Origin: an uncultured Eubacteriales bacterium
GTDB taxonomy: Bacteria > Bacillota > Clostridia > Oscillospirales > Oscillospiraceae
Assembly: GCA_900316205.1 (NCBI GenBank)
Contig: ONBX01000012.1
Span: forward strand, 1 to 47,702
Reading direction: 5' to 3'
DNA: 47,702 nt
The translations under genes and the position numbers were made by a program. The notes under the pieces were generated by a model that had not been told where the DNA came from, searched no databases, and worked only from the letters and a program-made list of their open reading frames with translations. Of this stretch, positions 41,553-47,702 are shown one piece after another (position 1 is the stretch's first letter; every line of letters starts with the position of its first letter).

Positions 41553-41861
41553 TCACAGCAGCATGTTGTTGACCAGGTTCTGGATCTTGTTGTAGTCGTA
41601 GCCGGCGCGGGTCAGAGCAGCCTTGCGGGCTTCGCCGTTGCCGTATTTGCCATCGATAACATCCTTGGCGACCTTTTCGTACTTGAGCAGGTCGTTCACC
41701 AGGCCCTGAACCACATTGGGATCAAAGCCGGCTCTGCGCAGAGCGTTCACACGGGCTTCGCCGTTGCCATAGTTGCCGTTGATGCAGGCGTAAGCAGCCT
41801 TCAGGTTGGCAGTCATACCGCCGGCGACTTCTTCCAGGACTTCATCGTTCAGCTTTTCCAT
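41553..41861 (-). CDS. Double-glycine leader peptide with two CW_7 (Cpl-7) repeats
   Basis: 102 residues. The leader MEKLNDEVLEEVAGG (1-15) is followed by an 87-residue mature part consisting of two CW_7 repeats: AACINGNYGNGEARVNALRRAGF-type (about 22-60) and DVIDGKYGNGEARKAALTRAGYDYNKIQNLVNNML (about 66-102). CW_7 domains in Cpl-7 lysozymes bind muropeptides; here they stand without any enzyme domain. Export by the C39-type ABC transporter just upstream is predicted. AAAGGA lies ~11 bases before the ATG. Two perfect GC hairpins (41896-41911 and 41948-41963) lie between this gene and the transporter gene and may set different expression levels. Confidence 0.88.
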   Translation of the reverse strand: MEKLNDEVLEEVAGGMTANLKAAYACINGNYGNGEARVNALRRAGFDPNVVQGLVNDLLKYEKVAKDVIDGKYGNGEARKAALTRAGYDYNKIQNLVNNMLL

Positions 41862-41895
41862 TGTGTATACATCCTTTCGTTTTTGATTGAACAGT

Positions 41896-41963
41896 CACCC
41901 CGCGGGGGGTGCTGGTCGTTTACGGAGCTGTGTTGTTTCCACCGTTTCCGCGCTGCCGCGCGG
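41896..41963 (-). promoter_or_regulatory. Paired hairpins between exporter and CW_7 peptide genes
   Basis: CACCCCGCGGGGGGTG (41896-41911) and CCGCGCTGCCGCGCGG (41948-41963) are near-perfect palindromes without U tracts. They could stabilise or process the mRNA so the peptide gene is expressed more than the exporter. Confidence 0.5.
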
Positions 41964-41975
41964 ATCGTTGTTCCA

Positions 41976-44180
41976 TTATTTTACTGCATAACTGTTTTCT
42001 GTGTCAAGCCTCTGTTTTGCCACCAGGGCCGCGAAGAGCCCGTCCTTCGCGATGAGTTCCTCATACGTCCCGTCCTCCACGATTTTTCCCTTGTCCAGCA
42101 CCAGGATCCTGTCGCAGTGACGGATGGTGCTGAGCCGGTGGGCGATGACGATGCGGGTGCATTTGAGGGCGTCCAGCGCGTCGGAGACCTGCTTCTGGGT
42201 CTTGTTGTCCAGGGCGGAGGTGGCCTCGTCGAACATCAGGATCTTCGGTTTTGGCGCCACCGCCCGGGCGATCATCAGGCGCTGCTTCTGCCCGCCGGAG
42301 ATGCCGCCAGCGCCCTCGGAGATCAGGGTCTGCATGCCCATGGGCATGGCCCGGATATCGTCGGCGATGCCGGCGATCTCCGCCGCCTCCCAGGCGTCGT
42401 CCAGGGAAAGCCTCGGATCTGTGATCACGATGTTGGAGTAGATATCCCCCTGGAAGAGGCTGCCGCTCTGCATCACCGTGCCGATGCGCCGCCGGAGGGA
42501 GCGCAGGTCCAGCTTGTCGATGTCCCTGCCGTCGTAATAGATGGCGCCCTTTTCCGGCTTCTCAAAGCCCAGCAGCAGCCGCATCAGCGTGCTTTTGCCG
42601 CAGCCGGTGCTGCCCACGATGGCCACATACTCCCCCGCCCGGATCTTGAGGCTCAGCCCGTCGATCACATAGGGCATGCTCTCCTTGTAGCGGAAGGAGA
42701 CCTTGCTCAGCTCGATGCTGCCGCTGAGACGGGTGACCATGGCCTTGGTCCCGGCGGATTCCGGCTCGGTCTTCAGGATGGGCTCCGCCAGCTCCAGGAT
42801 GGGTCGGATCTGGGCGGCGGTCAGCGCCATGCCGCTGAGGGAGGCGAAAGCGCCGGACACCATGCCGAAGGCCGCGTTGAAGGCCAGATACTCCGAGGGG
42901 CTCACGCCGCTCTTCACCGCCAGGGCGTACATGACCAGCGTTCCCGTAAGGGACACCGCCAGGGTGATGACGCCGCTGATCTTCAAAAACAGGGGTGGAT
43001 CGTAGTGGAGGCTGGCGCTCTCGGAATAGGAGGCGGCCCAGCGGGCAAAGGCCCGCTTCTCCGCGCCGGCCAGCTTGATCTTCTGGACGCCGTTTATGAG
43101 CGCAAAGCTCAGACCGTCGTTTTTCGCGTCCAGCTCCATGGCCTGCTTGCTGATGCGGATCTGCAGCAGGGAGGCCACCAGGCTCACGCCCACGCTTGCC
43201 AGGATCACCAGGATCGCGGGAAGGGCCAAGCCCGGGGCGAACTGGAAGATCTCCGTGATGTACAGAAGTGAGGCCAGGGAGCTCAGTCCCAGGGAGAAGA
43301 GCCCGCCCAGCAGCAGACTGCAGAGCCGGTTCACCGCCCCGAAGCGGTTGGACAGTTCGCCCGAGGAGTAGTTCCGGAAGAAGGACGCGGGCAGGTTCAT
43401 CACCCGCATCATCACCGCCGCCTCCACCGCAAGGCTGGTCTTGATCTCCAGGCGGTTCATCATCAGCTCCCGGACGCTGGTAATGAGCTGCATGGAGATG
43501 AGGGTGCACACGGTGAACACCGCTGCCCCCGCCAGCAGGCTCCGGCTGCCGCTTTCCAGCACCACACCGGTGAGGGCGTGGGTGACGCGGGGCATCAGCA
43601 TGCCCACCAGGGTCACCAGCAGGGTAAGCCCCGCCAGCAGCAGCACGTCCCCGGCGCTGAGGCAGTCCTTCATGTACTTCAGCAGATCCGGGATGCCGAT
43701 CTTTTTCAGCGGCAGGGGCCGGTAGAAGCAGACGGCCTCCTCCCGGATCATCGATGCGCTCTTTTTGTCCACACTGCAGCGCTCGCCGCTCACCGGGTCC
43801 AGAAAGCTGTAGCCGGAAAAGGGCTTCGGCAGCAGGGCCACGGGCAGTCCTTCCTCCCCGTAAAAGCCCAGCATCGGCCCGAAGGCATTGCGGTACCAGT
43901 CCCCCTCCAGGCGGACATTGCGCCGCATGATGCCGTGGGGACGCAGGCTGTATTCCAGCTGCTCCTCCGTCTCCTGGATGGAATCCGGGATCTCTTCCGG
44001 GCGGATATGGTAGTATTTCAGGATCTCTTCGATGGCGGCCTTGGTGACGATGCGGTCGTCGTTCAGGCTGCCGGCGCCGCTCTGGCCCAGCACCACGGAG
44101 GCCATGCGGAAGATGGAGTCTTCAAAAAGCTCCTGATCCTTCTGCTTGCGCAGGCGGATCTGGTCGTCAAACCAACTCAT
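41976..44180 (-). CDS. NHLM-type ABC exporter subunit without C39 peptidase
   Basis: 734 residues. The N-terminal ~165 residues (MSWFDDQIRLRKQKDQELFEDSIFRMASVVLG...) form the non-peptidase domain typical of the second ABC protein of NHLM systems. Six membrane helices follow (from AGDVLLLAGLTLLVTLVGML), then the ATPase: Walker A GSTGCGKST, signature ISGGQKQRL, Walker B ILMFDEATSALD and H-loop AHRLSTIRH. GGAGG lies 7 bases before the ATG at 44178-44180; a GTG at 44186 lacks the spacing. Starts 12 bp after the peptidase exporter gene ends, which suggests that the two form one transporter. Confidence 0.9.
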   Translation of the reverse strand: MSWFDDQIRLRKQKDQELFEDSIFRMASVVLGQSGAGSLNDDRIVTKAAIEEILKYYHIRPEEIPDSIQETEEQLEYSLRPHGIMRRNVRLEGDWYRNAFGPMLGFYGEEGLPVALLPKPFSGYSFLDPVSGERCSVDKKSASMIREEAVCFYRPLPLKKIGIPDLLKYMKDCLSAGDVLLLAGLTLLVTLVGMLMPRVTHALTGVVLESGSRSLLAGAAVFTVCTLISMQLITSVRELMMNRLEIKTSLAVEAAVMMRVMNLPASFFRNYSSGELSNRFGAVNRLCSLLLGGLFSLGLSSLASLLYITEIFQFAPGLALPAILVILASVGVSLVASLLQIRISKQAMELDAKNDGLSFALINGVQKIKLAGAEKRAFARWAASYSESASLHYDPPLFLKISGVITLAVSLTGTLVMYALAVKSGVSPSEYLAFNAAFGMVSGAFASLSGMALTAAQIRPILELAEPILKTEPESAGTKAMVTRLSGSIELSKVSFRYKESMPYVIDGLSLKIRAGEYVAIVGSTGCGKSTLMRLLLGFEKPEKGAIYYDGRDIDKLDLRSLRRRIGTVMQSGSLFQGDIYSNIVITDPRLSLDDAWEAAEIAGIADDIRAMPMGMQTLISEGAGGISGGQKQRLMIARAVAPKPKILMFDEATSALDNKTQKQVSDALDALKCTRIVIAHRLSTIRHCDRILVLDKGKIVEDGTYEELIAKDGLFAALVAKQRLDTENSYAVK

Positions 44181-44192
44181 TCCCACACCTCC

Positions 44193-46373
44193 TCAGTCGC
44201 TGGCCACCAGCTCTGTGTAAAGCCCGCCCCGGGCGTAGAGCTCCTCGTGGGTGCCCCGCTCCACCACCTGGCCCTTGTCCAGCACCAGGATCTCGTCGCA
44301 GTCCCGGATGGTGGAGAGCCGGTGGGCGATGACGATGCAGGTGATGCCCCGGTCTTTGATGGCCTGGACCAGCTGATACTCGGTCAGCGCGTCCAGGGCG
44401 GAGGTGGCCTCGTCCAGGATGATCAGCGTAGGATCCTGGGCCAGCACCCGGGCGATCTCCAGCCGCTGCCGCTGGCCGCCGGAGAGATCCTGTCCCCCCT
44501 CTGTGAGCTTGCCGGAGAAGCCGCCTTCCCGGGCCATGATATCGTCATAGATTTGGGCGTCCCGGGCGGCCAGGATCATCTCAAAGTCCTCGATGGAGCT
44601 GTCCCACATCTTGATGTTGTTGGCAATGCTGTCCCCGAAGAGGACGATGTCCTGGTCCACCACGGCAACGGACCCGGTGAAGACGCTGCGGTCGATTTGA
44701 GAGATGGGCTTGCCGTCAAAGAGGATCTCCCCGCTCCAGGGCTGGTAGAGCCCGGAGATCAGCTTGGAGAGGGTGCTCTTGCCGCTGCCGGAAAAGCCCA
44801 CCAGGGCCACCCGGCTGCCGGGCTTCACATGCAGGGAGAAGTCCCGGATCAGGGCGGGGGCCAGGAGCGAATAGCCGAAGCTCACGTTTTTCAGCTCCAC
44901 CTCGCCGGAGAGCTTGGAGTAGTCCGCCGTGTCGGAGAGGGGCGCGTCGGAGAAGCTGGGGTCGTCGGGATATTCCATCACGTCGTCCACCCGCTCCATC
45001 TCGGTGCGCATCTCCTGGATGGACTGGCCCGCGGAGATGAGCAGCATGGCCGGGGCCATAAAGGCGCTCAGAAAGCCCTGAAAGCTCAGGATGGAGCCGA
45101 TGGTAAAGCTGCCTTCCATCACCTGGCCCACGCCCAGGATCAGCACTGCCGCGCCCGCCAGGGAGCTCAGCAGGGCCGGGATCATGCCCAGGTACTGGTT
45201 GAGCTTGGCAAAGCGGACCGCCGAGGCGTTCACCGCGGCCTGATAGCCCGCCCATTTTTCAAAGTAGCCGTTTTCCGCGCCGCTGGCCTTGATGGTCTCC
45301 ACCATCTGAATGCCGGAGACGGTGGCGGAGGCAAGCTTGCCGCTGTCCCGCATCTGGGTGCGGGTGATGTTCACCCGCTTGGCGGAGATGATCTGGGACA
45401 CCAGCAGGTTCAGCACGATGGTGGCAAGGCCCACGATGGTGAGAGGCACGCTGTAGCGCAGCATGACCACCAGGTAGAAGATCATCATCCCCGTGTTCAG
45501 CAGCAGCGGGGCAAAGGTATCCACCAGGGTGCCGGCGATGGAGGCGTTGGCATTCATGCGCTGCAGGATATCGCCCGCCATGCGCTGGGAGAAGAAGCCC
45601 ATGGGCATTTTCAGCAGCTTCCACAGGAAGGAGGAGCTGCCCACCAGGGCCATTTTGCCGTTGATCTTCAGGGAGTAGACGGACTGGATCCAGGCCGTCA
45701 GCAGCTGGGCCGCCCCCAGGATGGCCAGCAGCACCAAAAAGGGCGTCAGCAGCTCCCGATTTTCGCCGGTGAGCAGCCGGTCCATAAAGAAGTTGGAAAA
45801 CACCGGGTTCACGATGCCGAAGAGGGCGCCGATGGCGGTGGAGAGCATGACGAAGGCCACCGCGGCCTCCGCGCCCACCAGTCTCCGTCGGGCGAAGGCC
45901 AGGGTGCTCTTCCGCCTGCCGCCGGGCTGAAAGTCCGGTCCCGGCTGGATCTGCAGGCAGACGCCGGTGAAGCAGCGGTCAAATTCCTCCGCGCTGACCT
46001 TCACCTCGCCCCGGGCCGGGTCGTTGAGCAGCACCTGCCTGCCCCGGAAGCCCCGCAGCACCACAAAGTGGTTGAAGTTCCAGTGGACGATGCAGGGGAC
46101 GTTCAGTTCCTCCCGCAGGGACTCCGGCTCGCAGCGGTAGCCCGATGCCTCCATGCCGTAGCTCCGTGCGGCAAGCAAGATATTTTTGGCGTTGGACCCG
46201 TCCCGGGACACGCCGCAGTCCAGGCGCACCTGCTCCAGGGGGATCCATTTGCCGTAATAGGCCAGGATCATGGCAAGGCAGGCGGCGCCGCATTCCAGCG
46301 CCTCCATCTGCATGATCACCGGCACCCTGGCCACTCCCTTGCGGAGGGGCTGTTTCACGCGATTTTTCTGCAT
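44193..46373 (-). CDS. Peptidase-containing ABC exporter (PCAT, NHLM type)
   Basis: 726 residues. The C39 peptidase at the N terminus has catalytic C28 (LECGAACLAM), H102 (WNFNHFVVL) and D118 (NDPARG), so it should cut after the double glycine of the leaders. The membrane domain spans about residues 165-450 and the ATPase carries Walker A GFSGSGKST, signature LSGGQRQRL and Walker B LIILDEATSALD. It joins processing and export of leader peptides at the membrane. The start is set by GAGGCGGG; the gene begins 11 bp after the HlyD-like gene. Confidence 0.94.
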   Translation of the reverse strand: MQKNRVKQPLRKGVARVPVIMQMEALECGAACLAMILAYYGKWIPLEQVRLDCGVSRDGSNAKNILLAARSYGMEASGYRCEPESLREELNVPCIVHWNFNHFVVLRGFRGRQVLLNDPARGEVKVSAEEFDRCFTGVCLQIQPGPDFQPGGRRKSTLAFARRRLVGAEAAVAFVMLSTAIGALFGIVNPVFSNFFMDRLLTGENRELLTPFLVLLAILGAAQLLTAWIQSVYSLKINGKMALVGSSSFLWKLLKMPMGFFSQRMAGDILQRMNANASIAGTLVDTFAPLLLNTGMMIFYLVVMLRYSVPLTIVGLATIVLNLLVSQIISAKRVNITRTQMRDSGKLASATVSGIQMVETIKASGAENGYFEKWAGYQAAVNASAVRFAKLNQYLGMIPALLSSLAGAAVLILGVGQVMEGSFTIGSILSFQGFLSAFMAPAMLLISAGQSIQEMRTEMERVDDVMEYPDDPSFSDAPLSDTADYSKLSGEVELKNVSFGYSLLAPALIRDFSLHVKPGSRVALVGFSGSGKSTLSKLISGLYQPWSGEILFDGKPISQIDRSVFTGSVAVVDQDIVLFGDSIANNIKMWDSSIEDFEMILAARDAQIYDDIMAREGGFSGKLTEGGQDLSGGQRQRLEIARVLAQDPTLIILDEATSALDALTEYQLVQAIKDRGITCIVIAHRLSTIRDCDEILVLDKGQVVERGTHEELYARGGLYTELVASD

Positions 46374-46384
46374 GGCCCGCCTCC

Positions 46385-46801
46385 TCAGCGAAACAGCAGC
46401 TTCAGCACCTGGGTCTGCTTATAGTGGACGGCGGCGTCATACTCCCCGTCGGCAAGGGTCGTCTCGGCCAGGGCGAACATGCCCTGCTCGTCCCATCCCA
46501 TGCTCCGGATCTCCGACCGGGTCTCCCCCACGGTGACGGACATGCCCACGTCCACATGCTCCGCCGCCCGCTCCTCGTCGAAGCGGACCAGCATGCTGCC
46601 CTGACTTACTTCCGCCTTGCCGTAGGCCACGCTGTCGATATAGGTCATGGAGCCCCACACCAGCAGCCCCGCCAGCAGCAGGATCACCGCCGTCAGCAGC
46701 ACCCAGACGCTGGGGTTCGTGACGCGGAGATAGTCGTTCAGCTGCTCCGGGGACTGGATCCGATCCAGACTGGACTCACGGTACAGATGCGCACGTTCCA
46801 T
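46385..46801 (-). CDS. Very short HlyD-like adaptor of the export system
   Basis: 138 residues. SSLDRIQSPEQLNDYLRVTNPSVWVLLTAVILLLAGLLVWGSM is the typical start of NHLM-type secretion (HlyD-family) proteins: a short cytoplasmic part, then one membrane helix. After that only ~90 extracellular residues remain, ending KQTQVLKLLFR, which resembles the final beta-barrel of HlyD. The long alpha-helical hairpin and lipoyl parts of usual ~400-residue members are absent. AAGGAG lies 8 bases before the ATG at 46799-46801. First gene of the operon. Confidence 0.85.
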   Translation of the reverse strand: MERAHLYRESSLDRIQSPEQLNDYLRVTNPSVWVLLTAVILLLAGLLVWGSMTYIDSVAYGKAEVSQGSMLVRFDEERAAEHVDVGMSVTVGETRSEIRSMGWDEQGMFALAETTLADGEYDAAVHYKQTQVLKLLFR

Positions 46802-46870
46802 GCTCATTTCTCCTTATCTCAAGGCTCCTCCGGCATCCTGCCGGACATGTATTTTCTTCCATTGTATAGT

Positions 46871-46899
46871 ATTATACCACCGCCCCGGAGGCGTGACAA
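46871..46899 (-). promoter_or_regulatory. Promoter of the wall-peptide export operon
   Basis: Minus strand TTGTCA (46894-46899), 17 bp, TATAAT (46871-46876). The leader contains a CCGGCATCCTGCCGG hairpin (46830-46844) before the first gene. Confidence 0.82.
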
Positions 46900-46997
46900 G
46901 CCTCAATCCCCTCGTCCCGCTCTTTCCATTTTCCCGACTCTGTGGTACAATTTCTATACAGATTTCAAAAAGGCCGAGATTTTTTCCCAAAGATGAT

Positions 46998-47023
46998 GGG
47001 ACAAGGAGCCGTCCCCTTGTCCC
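46998..47023. repeat. GGGACAAGG palindromic repeat
   Basis: GGGACAAGGAGCCGTCCCCTTGTCCC is a near-perfect palindrome. Related GACAAGGGGACGG and GGGACAGGGGATGGTTCC units lie at 47498-47520 and 47576-47612. Such units are common between genes in Clostridia. Confidence 0.6.
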
Positions 47024-47080
47024 AGTCTAATTTGGCCGCACAGATTATTGGTGCTGCTTACAGTATAATGGGGTGATTTT

Positions 47081-47495
47081 GTGGAGGCTTTTGTGTTTGG
47101 AGAACTTCTCCTATATTGCTTGACAGAATTATCCTTAAGATCTGCTGTCAAAGATGCAATTGAATATAAGAGAAACAAAAGGCAAAAAAAAACAGTTTTA
47201 CATGGAAAGAACTCTCTTCCAAAGAATACTGCGTTCATATTTGCCCAAACAATCAAATGCACCGAGACATTTGTGCTTTTTTCAGATGATACGTGTTGTG
47301 AATCTCCTTTGGCTTCTTTTTATCGCTTTTACAGCTGTTTTCCCAGGCATTACAGATATCAGCGAAAGCCTCTTTTATGCGAAGTTCTATTTACTATATC
47401 TGCCGTACTGCCTATACGTTTTATACGATGTTCTCTTTTGTAGTCATAAATCCGGGAAAAAGCAAATAGATTTCAGTAGATTTAAAAACCCTTAG
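47081..47495 (+). pseudogene. AT-rich membrane-protein gene, frameshifted at a poly-A run
   Basis: A GTG at 47081 opens a frame (VEAFVFGELLLYCLTELSLRSAVKDAIEYKRNKRQKK) that loses protein-like character after a run of nine A (47184-47192). The +1 frame continues with a sensible membrane protein (MERTLFQRILRSYLPKQ..., LLWLLFIAFTAVFPGI, YLLYLPYCLYVLYDVLF) to 47495. Joined, they give ~137 residues with two or three membrane helices. Possible explanations are a sequencing indel in the homopolymer, a decayed gene, or slippage. A TATAAT lies at 47064-47069. Family unknown. Confidence 0.5.
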
Positions 47496-47702
47496 TTAAG
47501 ACAAGGGGACGGAGCTTTTGTCTTGCTTCTCATCCCAACACCACCACGGCGCGAGGAGCTAAGCATGCAAAAATGGGACAGGGGATGGTTCCTCGCCCCA
47601 CCTATGGGACAGACTAACTATTAAAAGTCAAGGGGAAAAAGAGAAGAAGTTGTGAATAAGTGGTAGGGTAAAAACGGGCGCAGAAACCCGAGCGTCCAAA
47701 AG
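47496..47702. other. Terminal interval with repeats, no gene
   Basis: Two GACAAGGGGACGG/GGGACAGGGGATGG repeat units and AT-rich filler; no gene or RNA recognised up to the window edge. Confidence 0.6.

Noticed and set aside
38797-46807. Classical lantibiotic or nitrile-hydratase-leader RiPP cluster
   Set aside because: No LanM, LanB/C, radical SAM, YcaO or other modifying enzyme is present, the leaders are short GG type, and the mature parts are complete known wall-binding domains.

Overview
The window looks like a chromosomal segment of a GC-rich, spore-forming, anaerobic Clostridia member, most like gut Oscillospiraceae and relatives. Evidence: SpoIID, YtvI-like, YlmC/YmxH-like and Noc/ParB-like proteins, a CIRCE heat-shock operator, a ferredoxin-linked 2-oxoacid oxidoreductase, DUF896 and DUF951 proteins, strong Shine-Dalgarno sequences (GGAGG) and sigma-A-type promoters. 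The genus is inference; no rRNA, tRNA, integrase, transposase or CRISPR array was recognised.

Layout. 0-6 kb: Hsp20 under promoter plus CIRCE, a Gdx-like SMR exporter behind a structured leader, a conserved clostridial hypothetical, a secreted repeat protein, a membrane protein and SpoIID. 6.2-13.1 kb (minus strand): a compact surface-glycan cassette (GT2, flippase, ATP-grasp, DegT aminotransferase, spermidine-synthase-like membrane protein) downstream of DUF951 and GIY-YIG genes. 13.3-22.9 kb: housekeeping and sporulation genes (RarA, Noc-like, YlmC-like, OhrR-like, ProRS, DUF896, YfbR-like, a short aspartokinase, YtvI-like). 23.1-25.2 kb: an orphan MotA/MotB-like pair related in layout to ZorA/ZorB. 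26.1-31.7 kb: LysR regulator divergent from a four-subunit 2-oxoacid:ferredoxin oxidoreductase followed by an acetyl-CoA hydrolase/CoA-transferase. 32.1 kb: LOR/SDH-domain protein of the archaeal ornithine cyclodeaminase family. 33.4-36.7 kb: an AT-rich island with a secreted leucine-rich/cohesin/dockerin protein and an unknown membrane-anchored protein, bounded by two related palindromic repeats. 36.9-38.5 kb: SDR oxidoreductase and alpha/beta hydrolase.

38.8-46.8 kb (minus strand) is the most interesting part. From one clear promoter run a very short HlyD-like adaptor, a C39-peptidase ABC exporter, a second NHLM-type ABC protein without the peptidase, a 102-residue peptide, a large proline-rich lipoprotein and a 66-residue peptide. 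The two small proteins share a nearly identical double-glycine leader (L-x-D-E-V-L-E-x-V-x-G-G), but the predicted mature parts are cell-wall-binding modules: two CW_7 (Cpl-7) repeats in one and a single LysM domain in the other. No RiPP-modifying enzyme is present. I infer a dedicated bacteriocin-type exporter that matures and secretes small peptidoglycan-binding proteins, with the lipoprotein as a possible surface partner.

Intergenic DNA is crowded with dispersed palindromic repeats. One family, about 165 bp and noncoding, has related inverted ends, and its two complete copies are each bounded by a copy-specific duplicated 24-bp hairpin, which suggests a small mobile element that enters hairpins.
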